The notes: a model not told the origin generated them from the letters alone. 64,000 nucleotides of DNA from Oscillospiraceae bacterium (GCA_009782405.1 WRJC01000004.1:1-64000); one strand, 5' to 3'. Counted from the stretch's first letter, positions 26,150 through 35,934 are shown. Translations and numbers: made by a program.

Positions 26150-27676
26150 TCAGTTTGCCTCGTTTGCCTCGCGGAAAGCGGCGATGGATTTTTCGAGGGT
26201 TCCATTCACCTTTTTCTCGATTTTTTCCGTCGTCGAGACAAATGTGTTCGATTTTGCGGAAGCGAGCCCCGAATATTGGGCGCGCGCGTCGTTCATCCAA
26301 ATCGAGTCTCCCAAATCGAAAAATCTGTTGGCTATGAGCATATCGAGCATATCGCGGGATTCGTCGTCGCGGGTCGCCTTTTCCTGGACTGCAAGGTCGT
26401 AATATTTCGGTATGACATTGAGGTAATATTCGCAGGCAAGCGCTTCCATCAACGCCGAAGTCATGTTCAAATCGACGTTTGTCACCGGAACCACCAATGG
26501 TATGAGGCCGGTGACCCTTGCGGCATATGGCGCGCCTTCGGGCTGCCCTTCATATGTCGGATAAGGCACTATTCCGTAATCGGCGTCCATCGCGCGCAGC
26601 GCCTGCACGGTGTACATGGAGCTGCTGGCAAACAGCCCGTGGCCATCGGCGAATATCCGCATGACTATCCCGATCGGGTGCCCCGAAACCGAACCTGCGT
26701 AATGGGGCAGCTTATTGGCGAGCACGTCGAATTCGACGTTTCCATCGTGGGCAAAATCGTACTGCTTGTCGAATATATCGAACAGTTTGTCGTTTCCCGG
26801 GACGTTGAAATACGGCAGGTCATTTTCGTCTTTGGCGATCAGCGGTATCCTGTTGGCATACCAGAACGATGGATAGTAATAATCGGTTGAAAGTATGACC
26901 CCATATTGGTCGGCGTCGGTGTACGCGCCGTCGCCGTCGATGTCTTTTACGACCGAACGGCCGAGCTCGTACATTTTGTCCATCGTCCAATTGCCGCTTT
27001 TCACCAAGTTGTGTATGTTTTCGATGCCCTCGTTTTTCACCATTTCCTTGTTGTACACGAGAAAGCACATATAGTCAAGCGCGCCCATCATGTTCGCGCC
27101 GGAGGCGAAATACAGCGTCCCTTCAATGGAAAGCGCCTCGTTTATGAATTTGTCCCAATATGGTTTGGAAAGGTTTATATTGGGCAATTCGTTCATAGCG
27201 CAAAAATATCTGCCGCTCATGGCCAAATCCATGGCGAGTCGGTCTACCATCAGCACCATATCGTATGCGTCGTCTCCCGACTGCACCGCAGTTTTCAACA
27301 TGGCGGGCGCTTCATGGTATCTCCCCTTGATGATTTCCTCGATGGTTACGTCAAATCTTTCTTCGATCCTTTTGTTGGCGTTGTAGATCGAATCGTTCAG
27401 AATATCGCCGTTTTGCTCTTCGGGGGCGATGATCGTATGTTCGCCGCCTTCTTCGGGCCAGGTAAGCGCCCGGAAAGCATAGCCGCCAAAACTCATGCCC
27501 GGCAAATCGTCCGCTACGGTTTTGGTTTCCGAAGAAGCCAAATCGCCATTTTCGCCGCTATCGGCTTTGCCCGTTTCGGTTTGCTTTCCGCCGCCGGTTT
27601 CCTTCGAACAAGCCGGCAACGCAAAAACCAAAGCCGCCGAAAGAATCAAAATCAACAGGATAATGATTTTTTTCAT
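26150..27676 (-). CDS. Extracellular solute-binding lipoprotein (orphan, SBP2)
   Basis: A 508-residue binding lipoprotein, lipobox ALPAC with Cys23. A D-I-D-G-D-G EF-hand-like loop occupies 245-256. It shares the blocks NGDILNDSIY, SGNWTMDKM and RDEESRDM with the other orphan binding proteins of this window. It is inserted between glyS (23 bases upstream) and pfkA (56 bases downstream), a housekeeping setting with no permease and no obvious catabolic partner. Probable ligand class is oligosaccharide, by family only. Confidence 0.9.
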   Translation of the reverse strand: MKKIIILLILILSAALVFALPACSKETGGGKQTETGKADSGENGDLASSETKTVADDLPGMSFGGYAFRALTWPEEGGEHTIIAPEEQNGDILNDSIYNANKRIEERFDVTIEEIIKGRYHEAPAMLKTAVQSGDDAYDMVLMVDRLAMDLAMSGRYFCAMNELPNINLSKPYWDKFINEALSIEGTLYFASGANMMGALDYMCFLVYNKEMVKNEGIENIHNLVKSGNWTMDKMYELGRSVVKDIDGDGAYTDADQYGVILSTDYYYPSFWYANRIPLIAKDENDLPYFNVPGNDKLFDIFDKQYDFAHDGNVEFDVLANKLPHYAGSVSGHPIGIVMRIFADGHGLFASSSMYTVQALRAMDADYGIVPYPTYEGQPEGAPYAARVTGLIPLVVPVTNVDLNMTSALMEALACEYYLNVIPKYYDLAVQEKATRDDESRDMLDMLIANRFFDLGDSIWMNDARAQYSGLASAKSNTFVSTTEKIEKKVNGTLEKSIAAFREANEAN

Positions 27677-27699
27677 AATATCACCCGATTTTTCTTATT

Positions 27700-29100
27700 T
27701 CAAAATTGTGTGCGTTCAAATATGTATCCGCGCAATTCGTCGATTTTTATCCTGATTTGATCCATGGAATCCCTGTCCCTGACTGTGACCGAGCCGTCTT
27801 CCAACGTGTCGAAGTCCACTGTGACGCAAAACGGCGTGCCGATTTCGTCCTGTCTCCTGTACCTTTTGCCGATCGAACCCGTGTCGTCGTAATCGACCAT
27901 GAAATGTTTCGACAATTTTTCGAATATCTCCTGCGCGGGTTCGGCGAGTTTTTTTGAAAGAGGCAGGACTGCGGCTTTGATAGGCGCCACTGCGGGGTGC
28001 AGCCGCAAAACCACCCGTATGTCGCCCTCGGCCACTTCCTGCTCGTCATATGCGTCGCAGAGCAGCACAAGGCACAGGCGCTCCACGCCGATTGCAGGTT
28101 CAATGACATAAGGCACGAATTTTTCGCCCGCGTCGGGATTGCTGTATTCCATATTTTCTCCGGAAACGTTTATGTGCTGCGTCAGGTCGAAATCGGTTCT
28201 GTCCGCAACTCCCCAGAGTTCGCCCCAGCCAAATGGGAACAGATATTCAAAATCCGTCGTGGCTTTGGAATAGTGCGAAAGCTCTTCTTTTTCATGGTCG
28301 CGGAGCCTGAGGTTTTTTTCTTTTATGCCGAGGCCGAGCAAAAAGTTTTTGCAGTATGCCCTCCAATAGTCGAACCATTCCAAATCAGTTCCCGGCTTGC
28401 AAAAAAATTCCATTTCCATTTGTTCGAATTCGCGGGTCCTGAATATGAAATTCCCGGGGGTGATCTCATTTCTAAACGATTTGCCGATTTGCGCCACTCC
28501 GAATGGGATCTTTCTTCTCGTCGTCCGCTGTATGTTCTTGAAATTTATGAATATCCCCTGGGCGGTTTCGGGCCTCAAATACACTTCTGTCTGCGAATCT
28601 TCGGTCACGCCTTGAAAAGTTTTGAACATCATGTTGAATTTGCGTATGTCGGTGAAATCGGACTTGCCGCAATGCGAGCACGCCACTTTGTTTTCTTTGA
28701 TATATTCCGTCATCTCTTCATTTGCCATGCCTTCGACTTTTATTGAAACGTTGTTTTCCTTCGCCCAATCCTCGAGCAGCTTGTCCGCCCTGTGGCGCAT
28801 TTTGCAGCTTTTGCAATCGATCAGCGGATCGTTGAAATTCACCACGTGCCCGGAAGCGGTCCAAACCTGTGGGTGCAGGAGTATGGAAGAATCGAGCCCC
28901 ACGTTGTGTTTCGATTCCTGCACGAATTTTTTCCACCACGCTTTTTTGACGTTGTTTTTGAATTCGACCCCCAAAGGCCCGTAATCCCAAGTATTGGCGA
29001 GCCCGCCGTATATTTCCGAACCCGCGTAGATATAGCCCCTGTTTTTGCACAGCGCTACAAGTTTGTCCATTGTCAGCTTGTTTTCGGTTTCCGCCTGCAT
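27700..29100 (-). CDS. glyS: Glycine--tRNA ligase (class II, homodimeric)
   Basis: A 466-residue homodimeric (alpha2-type) glycyl-tRNA synthetase. The N-terminal [14 protein letters not shown] signature and the class II motif 2 region ([21 protein letters not shown], split here) are present, followed by the catalytic core and the anticodon-binding C-terminus. It charges tRNA-Gly in the cytosol. It has no T-box-like leader: only 21 bases separate it from the small membrane protein gene upstream, so expression likely depends on that transcript. Confidence 0.96.
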   Translation of the reverse strand: MQAETENKLTMDKLVALCKNRGYIYAGSEIYGGLANTWDYGPLGVEFKNNVKKAWWKKFVQESKHNVGLDSSILLHPQVWTASGHVVNFNDPLIDCKSCKMRHRADKLLEDWAKENNVSIKVEGMANEEMTEYIKENKVACSHCGKSDFTDIRKFNMMFKTFQGVTEDSQTEVYLRPETAQGIFINFKNIQRTTRRKIPFGVAQIGKSFRNEITPGNFIFRTREFEQMEMEFFCKPGTDLEWFDYWRAYCKNFLLGLGIKEKNLRLRDHEKEELSHYSKATTDFEYLFPFGWGELWGVADRTDFDLTQHINVSGENMEYSNPDAGEKFVPYVIEPAIGVERLCLVLLCDAYDEQEVAEGDIRVVLRLHPAVAPIKAAVLPLSKKLAEPAQEIFEKLSKHFMVDYDDTGSIGKRYRRQDEIGTPFCVTVDFDTLEDGSVTVRDRDSMDQIRIKIDELRGYIFERTQF

Positions 29101-29121
29101 TTTTTTTTACTCCTTATAATT

Positions 29122-29439
29122 TTACTTGCTGTCGCTGCATATCGGGTTTAAGTTTTCGTCTATTCCGAGCCCATAGTCTTCATCTTCGTCGAATGCCGAC
29201 CCATATTCCTCATCGTAAAAGGCATCTGTTTCGCAAAGCCTTTTGTTGCAGCGTTTTTCATGCGCGAAAGAAAGCAAAAGGCAGACAGACAAAACGCCTT
29301 CCGCAGCGAGAACCGCCATTATCGCTTTCGGTATGCTTTTTTTCCGCACTGACAAAACGATCACGGCGGCCAAAAGCGCCAGCGAATGCACGAACAAAAT
29401 CACAGCAGCAAACATTTTCAATTTTTTTGTTTTTTTCAT
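29122..29439 (-). CDS. Small membrane protein with acidic tail (unknown)
   Basis: A 105-residue protein I do not recognise. It has two hydrophobic segments (about residues 8-30 and 38-58), a short basic turn, and a C-terminal half rich in Asp and Glu. The RBS CGGAGG lies upstream. It is placed between prfB and glyS on the same strand, so it is probably cotranscribed with them. No function can be assigned. Confidence 0.7.
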   Translation of the reverse strand: MKKTKKLKMFAAVILFVHSLALLAAVIVLSVRKKSIPKAIMAVLAAEGVLSVCLLLSFAHEKRCNKRLCETDAFYDEEYGSAFDEDEDYGLGIDENLNPICSDSK

Positions 29440-29479
29440 TTGAAATATCCTCCGTTTTTTTGTAATTATTTGTTTTTGT

Positions 29480-30586
29480 TTATTTTTTGCTCAGGTATGC
29501 TTTTATGAACCCGTCCAGATCGCCGTCCATCACAGCCGCCACGTTGGCATCGTCATAACCCGTCCGTTTGTCCGTGACCAAAGTGTATGGCATGAATACA
29601 TACGACCTGATTTGGGATCCCCATTCGATATTGGCTTTTTCGCCTTTTATGTCGTCGATTTTTTCGAGATGTTCCCTTTCTTTTATCTCCAAAAGGCGGC
29701 TTTTGAGCATTTTCATAGCCGTTTCTTTGTTTTGGCCTTGGCTGCGCTCGCTCTGGCAACCCACGGTTATCCCCGTTGGAAGATGCACTATCCTGACTGC
29801 CGAATCCGTTTTGTTTATGTGCTGCCCACCGGCCCCGCTCGCCCGGTGCGCTTCGAGCCTTATGTCCTCCGGCTTTATTTCTATTTTGGTGTATGTTTCG
29901 TCGTCGATTTCGGGGATCACTTCGACCGAGGCAAAAGAAGTCATGCGCTTGCCTGCGGCGTTGAAGGGCGATATGCGAACCAGCCTGTGCACGCCGTTTT
30001 CCCCTTTGAGGTATCCGAAGGCGTTGTTGCCGGATACCGAAAATGTCACGGATTTTATCCCCGCTCCGTCCCCTTCGAGATAGTCCAGGGTTTTTTGTTT
30101 GTATTTGTGTTTTTCGGCGTAGCGCACATACATCCGGTACAGCATTTCCGCCCAGTCCTGCGCTTCGGTGCCGCCGGCTCCGGGGTGTATCGATATGATG
30201 GCGCTGCTTGCGTCATATTCGCCGTCCAACAGCATTTTTAGTTCCAAATCGGAAAATTGCGCTTTTATTTCGGAAGTTTCCCGCAAAATGTCCGCAGTCA
30301 AACTCTCGTCGTTTTCCGTTATCGCCATTCCGACAAGCTCATAAGTCGATTTCGCAAAATTTTCCAAGCTTCTGAAATCCTTGATTTTTTCCGAAAGGAG
30401 CTTCGAATTTTTCAATATTTCGTTGGCTTTTGAAATGTCGTCCCAAAACCCGTCGGCATTTATTTTTTCCGCATGCTCCGTTTGTTCTTTTTCCGCGTCT
30501 TCTATTTTTATGCTTTCACCGAGGCCCGAAATTTTTTCGACCAATTCGGCAAGTTCTTTTTTTGCTTCTTCCAATTGTATTATCAT
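29480..30586 (-). CDS. prfB: Peptide chain release factor 2, no programmed frameshift
   Basis: A 368-residue class I release factor. The stop-codon-recognition tripeptide SPF is at 206-208 (RF2-type, for UGA/UAA) and the GGQ hydrolysis motif is at 253-255. The start ATG at 30586 has GGAG 8 bases upstream and lies 4 bases after the SDR stop. The usual autoregulatory +1 frameshift site near codon 25 is absent: the frame runs straight through GESIKIED. It starts a prfB-small membrane protein-glyS group. Confidence 0.95.
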   Translation of the reverse strand: MIIQLEEAKKELAELVEKISGLGESIKIEDAEKEQTEHAEKINADGFWDDISKANEILKNSKLLSEKIKDFRSLENFAKSTYELVGMAITENDESLTADILRETSEIKAQFSDLELKMLLDGEYDASSAIISIHPGAGGTEAQDWAEMLYRMYVRYAEKHKYKQKTLDYLEGDGAGIKSVTFSVSGNNAFGYLKGENGVHRLVRISPFNAAGKRMTSFASVEVIPEIDDETYTKIEIKPEDIRLEAHRASGAGGQHINKTDSAVRIVHLPTGITVGCQSERSQGQNKETAMKMLKSRLLEIKEREHLEKIDDIKGEKANIEWGSQIRSYVFMPYTLVTDKRTGYDDANVAAVMDGDLDGFIKAYLSKK

Positions 30587-30590
30587 ATTT

Positions 30591-31445
30591 TTAAACTCCG
30601 CTGTAGGCGCAATATCCCCCATCTACCGCAACGACCACGCCATTGACAAATCCGGAGGCTTCCGGGCAGCAAAGCCAAAGCAAAGCGCCGATCAGTTCCT
30701 TCGGTTCGCCGAACCTCCCCATCGGTGTGGCGGCCAAAATTTTGCCGGTTCGCGCCGTGGGGTTGCCCTCCTTGTCAAAGAGCAAGTTTTTGTTTTGCTC
30801 TGTGACAAAAAATCCGGGCGCTATCGCATTCACCCTGATCCCCGTTTTCGAAAAATGCACCGCGAGCCATTGGGTGAAATTCGAAACGGCCGCTTTTGCC
30901 GCCGAATACGCCGGGATTTTGGTCAGGGGCGCAAAAGCGTTTAGGCTCGATATGTTTATGATTGTGCAGTCTTTTTTTGCTATCATGTCCCTTGCGAATG
31001 TCTGCGTGGCCAAAAACGCCCCGGTGAAATTTATGTCGAACACAAATCTTACGTTTTCCGGCAATAAATCAAAGAAAGTCAGGATGTCTTCCGAAGCTTC
31101 CAAATCCCCGTCAAAAAAATATTCTTTCGTCGTCGTTCCTTTCGGGTGGTTCCCCCCCGCGCCGTTGATCAATATATCGCACGGCCCGAAATTTTCGGAA
31201 ACGGTGTTTCTCGCCTCTTTTAAGTTTTCGGGGCTCAGAATATCGCACTGTACCGCGATCGCCTTCCCGCACCCCGCATTGTTTATCGCCTCCGCGACTT
31301 TTTCGGCGTTTTCACGCTTTATATCCAAAAGCGCGATATTTGCCCCGCACTCCGCGAGGGCACAAGCGAATTCGGAGCACAAAACCCCGCCTCCGCCGGT
31401 TATCACGACGGTTTTCCCCGTCAGGCCTATTTTAAACGGTATCAT
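30591..31445 (-). CDS. SDR-family oxidoreductase, D-mannonate/fructuronate reductase-like
   Basis: A 284-residue short-chain dehydrogenase. The cofactor motif VITGGGGVLCSE and the catalytic Ser/Tyr/Lys set (NISSLNAF, then YSAAKAA) are clear. The NGAGGNHPKGTTTKE block is typical of the SDR-type D-mannonate oxidoreductases (YjmF/UxuB group) of Firmicutes. That suggests reduction of D-fructuronate to D-mannonate in hexuronate catabolism; substrate is inferred. I prefer the ATG at 31445 because AAGGTGG lies 9 bases before it. It has its own good promoter. Confidence 0.86.
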   Translation of the reverse strand: MIPFKIGLTGKTVVITGGGGVLCSEFACALAECGANIALLDIKRENAEKVAEAINNAGCGKAIAVQCDILSPENLKEARNTVSENFGPCDILINGAGGNHPKGTTTKEYFFDGDLEASEDILTFFDLLPENVRFVFDINFTGAFLATQTFARDMIAKKDCTIINISSLNAFAPLTKIPAYSAAKAAVSNFTQWLAVHFSKTGIRVNAIAPGFFVTEQNKNLLFDKEGNPTARTGKILAATPMGRFGEPKELIGALLWLCCPEASGFVNGVVVAVDGGYCAYSGV

Positions 31446-31479
31446 GTTTATAACCACCTTTTATTTTTTATCTGCGACC

Positions 31480-31508
31480 ATTATACTACTCTTTGCAAAT
31501 TTTTTCAA
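31480..31508 (-). promoter_or_regulatory. Promoter of the SDR-prfB-glyS run
   Basis: On the minus strand: TTGAAA (31503-31508), 17-base spacer, TATAAT (31480-31485), 35 bases before the SDR start. Confidence 0.8.
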
Positions 31509-31535
31509 CCTTTTTTTTGGATCGTTGGCAATTTT

Positions 31536-32981
31536 TTATTCGACGACTTCCGGAACCAGCGATTTGTCGTATTTGTAATTTTCATATTCGGTCGGCGTGA
31601 TTCGCGAAAATTCCCGCGCCTGGCTTTCCGTGAACATGAATTTTCTGTCGATGCTCACATACCCGTTCGGCGACGCGTCGAAATGATGCCAGCCATTGCC
31701 CACATTTACTATGTTCCAATAGTGCTGCACCGGCGCGTCGATCCTGCTGACTGTCATGTTGTCTATTCCCGCCCGGGTGAGCAGAACCCGCGATGCCGCC
31801 ATATATGTGTAGCAATCCCCCGTGCCCCTGTAAAAACAGTTGTATGCCGCCTGCGCGATTTCCCTGGGGCTGACATTCGCCGAATATTTCATTTTGTTGT
31901 GCACCCAATAGAATATGGTTTTGGCTTTTTCATATTCGCTCATTCCGCCCCTGATTATCTGCGACAATATATTGTCCGCCATTCCGTTCACCAAATCCAT
32001 ATCCACCGCCCGAACGGTGACGATTCCCTGCGCTTCCGCCCTGTTGCCGCTTGCGTCGGTCGCAGAATAAAAAACCGCATATATTCCGGGCACGTTTAAG
32101 TTTACTGCGCTGCTGTCGACTACAAGCTGCACGTTCGAATCGCAGGCATCGGTGACTGTTATCCCCGAACGGTAGGCTATCGTCCCGCCGGCCAACACCC
32201 ATTTGTCCAATTCCCCCGATATGACGGGCGGCGTGGTGTCCACTATTTTAACGGTGGAAAATGCGAGATATTTTCCCGATTTCAGATTGACTTGATAAAT
32301 GCCGGGCGACGAAAATTTTATTTCGTCGTTTTGATTTATGGATAATCCGTTTGGTTCGATGTAGTTACATATGAAGTCTTTCGCCTCAACGCTTATATCT
32401 TCGCCCGCTTCAATCACAAGCTCGTCGGCGACTTCGAAAACATACAGCCTCGAATTTATTTCCGAAGCGTTTTCGCCCTCGTCGGTGAGCATTATTGTCA
32501 CGTCATGCCAGCCCGGGATATTCGCGTCGGGTTTTGAGGCGAACGAACACACAACTTTTGTCGCGTCCTGTATGTCGGTTACAAAATCCTCCGGTTCGAT
32601 TTCGCCCCCTTTGAATATATGCAGTTCCAGGGGTTTGCCCGTCGGGGGGATCGTGTCCTCCACGATTAAAAGCGATGTGAATTTTTTTCCGTCGATTTCC
32701 AATTCGATCTCTATGCTCTTTATTTCCGAAGTGTTTATCGCGGACATATCCGTCGTAAATTTTCCCGTGGAACCGGGTTTTGCAAAAAACAATTCCACCC
32801 CCGGCAAATCGCTTCCCGCTTCGATTACGACTTGTATTTTTGCTTTGTTTGCTGTAAGGTTCATAAAGAAAGACAGCCCTGCAATCGACAATGCGATCAA
32901 AACGGCAAAAGATATGATTATGGATTTTTTTGTCGGTTTTTTTTCATGTTTCCCTTTTTTCACGGCACAACCATCGCACAT
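31536..32981 (-). CDS. Membrane-anchored transglutaminase-like protein with Ig-like domains
   Basis: A 481-residue protein. A basic N-terminus and one transmembrane helix (about 20-40) anchor it with the rest outside. Two to three Ig-like/DUF5011 beta domains follow to about residue 325, each with the TPPVI or IPPTG strand opening. The C-terminal transglutaminase-like fold has the catalytic triad Cys390 (GTGDCYTY), His420 (VQHYW) and Asp435 (HHFDASP). Such proteins act as proteases or crosslinkers at the cell wall. Its start overlaps the phosphatase gene by 22 bases; the start codon is uncertain because no strong ribosome site is visible. Confidence 0.86.
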   Translation of the reverse strand: MCDGCAVKKGKHEKKPTKKSIIISFAVLIALSIAGLSFFMNLTANKAKIQVVIEAGSDLPGVELFFAKPGSTGKFTTDMSAINTSEIKSIEIELEIDGKKFTSLLIVEDTIPPTGKPLELHIFKGGEIEPEDFVTDIQDATKVVCSFASKPDANIPGWHDVTIMLTDEGENASEINSRLYVFEVADELVIEAGEDISVEAKDFICNYIEPNGLSINQNDEIKFSSPGIYQVNLKSGKYLAFSTVKIVDTTPPVISGELDKWVLAGGTIAYRSGITVTDACDSNVQLVVDSSAVNLNVPGIYAVFYSATDASGNRAEAQGIVTVRAVDMDLVNGMADNILSQIIRGGMSEYEKAKTIFYWVHNKMKYSANVSPREIAQAAYNCFYRGTGDCYTYMAASRVLLTRAGIDNMTVSRIDAPVQHYWNIVNVGNGWHHFDASPNGYVSIDRKFMFTESQAREFSRITPTEYENYKYDKSLVPEVVE

Positions 32982-33667
32982 GACGCAATGTCACCCATAT
33001 CTTCCGATGCGAAACCCAAAATTTCTTTCGGGGCATTCGCGATTTTTTTTGCGCCTGCCCCGATCAAAACTTCTGCTTGCCTGTAGCCCCAGCTGACTCC
33101 GAGGGGGAACATTCCGGCGTTTTGCGCCGTCTGCATATCTATGTCCGAATCTCCGACATACAAAATCTCGCATGGCAAAACCTGCATTTTTTTTGCTAAA
33201 TGCAGAGCCGAATCCGGTTTGGGCTTGTGCGGGAATTTTTCCGACCCGCCCAAAACTTCGACAAAGCGAGCTTGGGACAGCAGCGCATTCACGATTTTTT
33301 TTGTCATGTCGTCCTGCTTGTTGGACAAAACGCACATTTTGACGCCGTTTTCGCGCAGAATTTCGATCAATTCCGCGATGCCGCCGTAAAGATGCGTTTT
33401 TTCAAGGCAGTGATCCGCATAAAAATTTTTGTATCTGTTTAAAGCTTCATCCAAAAATGCGCCGTACCCTATGTCCTTTTTTATTTTTTCGGGCAGACAT
33501 CCGTCCAAAAATGCGCGCGCGCCGTAATTTATATGTTTGAGTATCTCGTTTTTGTCCATTTTTTCAAAACCGTAGCTATTTAGCGTCATGTTGATAGCCG
33601 CGGCCAAATCTTCGCCCGTGTTCGCGAGCGTTCCGTCCAGGTCGAATATAATGCCCGGAAATTTCAT
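32960..33667 (-). CDS. HAD-superfamily phosphatase, phosphoglycolate phosphatase-like
   Basis: A 235-residue HAD hydrolase. The DLDGTL motif holds the nucleophile Asp9 and acid/base Asp11, LSNKQ near 114-118 is motif II, a lysine follows in HKPKP, and GDSDIDM is motif IV. A helical cap lies between motifs I and II, as in Gph/PgmB. It probably dephosphorylates a small sugar phosphate or 2-phosphoglycolate. It lies one base after the sugar isomerase-like gene and overlaps the transglutaminase gene. Confidence 0.9.
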   Translation of the reverse strand: MKFPGIIFDLDGTLANTGEDLAAAINMTLNSYGFEKMDKNEILKHINYGARAFLDGCLPEKIKKDIGYGAFLDEALNRYKNFYADHCLEKTHLYGGIAELIEILRENGVKMCVLSNKQDDMTKKIVNALLSQARFVEVLGGSEKFPHKPKPDSALHLAKKMQVLPCEILYVGDSDIDMQTAQNAGMFPLGVSWGYRQAEVLIGAGAKKIANAPKEILGFASEDMGDIASCAMVVP

Positions 33668-33668
33668 C

Positions 33669-34514
33669 TTACTTTTTCAATCCCAGCTTGTTCAATTTTT
33701 CGGCCAAAAAGTTTTTGGCGAGTATTATGTCAGTTTCGGGGTCGTCGCCCACTTCGCGCTCAATCGTCAAAAACCCCTCATAACCGATTTTGTCGAGGGC
33801 GGAAAGATAATTGTCCCAATCGACCCCGCCTTTGCCGAGAGGCAGTTCTTCCCAGCCTTCGCGCTCGCCGATCATTATCCCGTCTTTCGCGTGGGTGTGG
33901 ACTATGTATTTTTTGAGGGTTTCGACGCCCTTTACCGGATCGTCGGCGACGCACATGACGAGGTTCGCCGGGTCGAAATTCACCCTGACGCCCATGGCGC
34001 CCAGCGAATCCAAAAAATCACCGAGGAGCGCGGCGGGTTCCGGCCCTGTCTCAACTGCGAACGCCGAACCGATGGAATCCGCGTAAATTGCAAGTTCCCT
34101 GCACGCTTTGCGCATAATTTCCTTTTTTTCGTTTTCTTTTCCGGGAACTGTGCCTATATGCGTGGTCACAATGTCGCATTCGAGTTCTTTCGCTATGTCC
34201 AAAACCCTTTTGGAATTTTCCACTTTTTTTATGTTTTCTTCTGCGTCCTCAAAGCCATGGCCTCCGAAATCCCCGCATATGGCTGAAAAGATCAGCCCGT
34301 TCGATTTGACGATGTCCAAAACTTCCTTTGTTTTCGCCTTGTCCATGGAATCGAACTGCAGCGCCCCGAAAGTCGCGTATGCCTGTATTCCCTGCGCCCC
34401 GATCTGCGCCGCTTTTTTTACCCCTTCGATGAAACCATGCATCGGATTGCTCGGCTTTTCTGCCGAATCGATGGAACTCGCCTTGAAAGATTCTACCATA
34501 ACGCCTATTTTCAT
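33669..34514 (-). CDS. Sugar phosphate isomerase/epimerase-like TIM barrel (copy 1)
   Basis: A 281-residue xylose-isomerase-like TIM barrel. The metal ligands typical of the family are visible as ETGPEP (Glu), VNFDPAN (Asp), VHTHAKD (His) and TIEREVG (Glu). Members act as ketose 3-epimerases, inosose dehydratases or isomerases, and this one cannot be placed further. A GGAG-containing ribosome site precedes the ATG. It begins a group with the HAD phosphatase (1-base gap). A second relative lies at 38691-39527. Confidence 0.87.
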   Translation of the reverse strand: MKIGVMVESFKASSIDSAEKPSNPMHGFIEGVKKAAQIGAQGIQAYATFGALQFDSMDKAKTKEVLDIVKSNGLIFSAICGDFGGHGFEDAEENIKKVENSKRVLDIAKELECDIVTTHIGTVPGKENEKKEIMRKACRELAIYADSIGSAFAVETGPEPAALLGDFLDSLGAMGVRVNFDPANLVMCVADDPVKGVETLKKYIVHTHAKDGIMIGEREGWEELPLGKGGVDWDNYLSALDKIGYEGFLTIEREVGDDPETDIILAKNFLAEKLNKLGLKK

Positions 34515-34551
34515 GATTTGATTTCTCCTTTTCAGTGTTAATTTTTATATT

Positions 34552-35124
34552 TTACACGTCGTCTATCGTGCTCTTGAAATGCAGCAAAAAATTGTCCATA
34601 AAATATTTCAGTTCTTCGAGGCCGTCGGTGTCAAGCGTTTTGTATATTTCCCCTTCTGCTTTTGAAAACTCGCGGTTTCCCGAATTGGTTTCCTCCACGC
34701 ATTTTATGTAGGCGCAGAGTTTATCCGCCGCTTTTATTATTTTGTGTTCCGGCGAATCGGGGTTTTCCCCATGCAATATCAACTTCGCATATTTTTCCCG
34801 CATTTCGCCGGGAAGCTTTTCCAGCAAATTTTTTTCCGCTTCATGCTCTATCGACTTGTAGGTTTTTTTCATTTCTTCGGTATGATATTTTATCGGAGAG
34901 GGCATATCCCCGGTGAATATTTCCGAAATGTCGTGATATATGGCCATAAGCGCGATGTCTTCCGGCTTATACGCCCTGCCGAAATATGTCACGCCGATTT
35001 CCGCGAGGGCATGGGCGATTATCGCCACTTCCAAGGAATGCTCCGAGAGGTTCTCCGTCCTGAAATTTCTCATCAGCCCCCAACGGTTTATGTATTTCAG
35101 CCGAAACAAAAGCGCAAAAAACAT
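34552..35124 (-). CDS. yfbR: 5'-deoxynucleotidase, YfbR family HD phosphohydrolase
   Basis: A 190-residue HD-domain protein. The metal residues match YfbR: His29 in SEHS, His64-Asp65 in YHDISE, and a distal Asp in AADKL. E. coli YfbR dephosphorylates deoxyribonucleoside 5'-monophosphates. GGAGGG lies 8 bases before the ATG. The gene starts immediately after the trmN6-like stop codon, so they share a transcript. Confidence 0.9.
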   Translation of the reverse strand: MFFALLFRLKYINRWGLMRNFRTENLSEHSLEVAIIAHALAEIGVTYFGRAYKPEDIALMAIYHDISEIFTGDMPSPIKYHTEEMKKTYKSIEHEAEKNLLEKLPGEMREKYAKLILHGENPDSPEHKIIKAADKLCAYIKCVEETNSGNREFSKAEGEIYKTLDTDGLEELKYFMDNFLLHFKSTIDDV

Positions 35125-35883
35125 TTAGGTGCCCTCCAAAAACATATATTCGACGCACAGCCCTTCTTTTGCCCCCTGCTTGCCTTTTACCAGCACGAGG
35201 CCGGCGGCGGATTGTTTTTTTGCATACAATAAAACGATTTTTTTTGGAGTTATTTTGTGTTCGGCCATAGCGGAAAAAAGGCTTTGCAGGCGGTCCGGCC
35301 GATACACCGCATAAAAATCCCCTCCGTTTTTCAGCAGCCGCGCCGCCGTCTTCATCACGTCATATATAGTGCAGGAGATTTCGCGGCGGGATACGTTCTT
35401 ATGGTCCAAAACGCTCAGTTTCCCGCCAAAACCTCCGACCTCTTCATATTTCAGATACGGCGGGTTCGTGAAAACCATGTCGGCCGAATGCGGCAATATC
35501 CTGACATTTCCGCTGTGATGCAGATTGTCGCAGTTTTTAAAGTCGCCGCAAATTATTTTTATTTTTTCGGAAAACCCGTTGTGTTCCACGTTGCGCTCCG
35601 CGAGCTTCGCATATATTTCCTGTATCTCGACGGCGCAGATGATCCCCGTTTTCTTGCGTTTGGCCAGAAGCAGCGAAATCGCGCCCGAACCTGTCCCGAG
35701 TTCAACCGCGTTTTTGTATTCCCCCATATGCCCGGAGCAGATAAAATCCGCGAGCTTAAAAGCGTCGGTTCCCACAAGCAAACCGTTTTTTATCTGATAC
35801 AATGTCAAATTTTCGTCTATTTCGTCGCGGCGCAAATCTTCCAAACAATCCATAGCTTCCATAAATAACAATGCATAATGCAT
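35125..35883 (-). CDS. tRNA1(Val) (adenine-37-N6)-methyltransferase, TrmN6/YfiC family
   Basis: A class I SAM-dependent methyltransferase of about 250 residues. The SAM motif ELGTGSGAISLLLA and the N6-adenine motif NPPYLKYEE are diagnostic of the YfiC/YabB family, which modifies A37 of tRNA. The N-terminus is uncertain: the frame runs into an AT-rich inverted repeat. The ATG at 35883 has GGAG 8 bases upstream, inside the repeat loop, while ATGs at 35862 and 35853 fit the family length better. The repeat may have replaced the native upstream region. Confidence 0.88.
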   Translation of the reverse strand: MHYALLFMEAMDCLEDLRRDEIDENLTLYQIKNGLLVGTDAFKLADFICSGHMGEYKNAVELGTGSGAISLLLAKRKKTGIICAVEIQEIYAKLAERNVEHNGFSEKIKIICGDFKNCDNLHHSGNVRILPHSADMVFTNPPYLKYEEVGGFGGKLSVLDHKNVSRREISCTIYDVMKTAARLLKNGGDFYAVYRPDRLQSLFSAMAEHKITPKKIVLLYAKKQSAAGLVLVKGKQGAKEGLCVEYMFLEGT

Positions 35884-35913
35884 AACCGATACTCCATAAT
35901 TACGCATTATGCA
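35872..35913. repeat. AT-rich inverted repeat between trmN6 and the ferredoxin gene
   Basis: TGCATAATGCATAA (35872-35885) is mirrored by TTACGCATTATGCA (35900-35913), one mismatch, with a 14-base loop. The ATGCATT unit repeats further out on both sides. It overlaps the 5' end of the trmN6-like gene. It could be a small non-autonomous element remnant or a transcript-end hairpin. Confidence 0.7.
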
Positions 35914-35934
35914 TTATGCGGCATGAATCAAATA

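Noticed and set aside
25044..26300. A 418-residue phosphofructokinase
   Set aside because: The extra 69 residues overlap SBP2 and are unlike the family; the ATG at 26093 starts the conserved sequence exactly.
27700..29100. T-box or glycine riboswitch before glyS
   Set aside because: Only 21 bases separate glyS from the upstream gene; no conserved leader fits.
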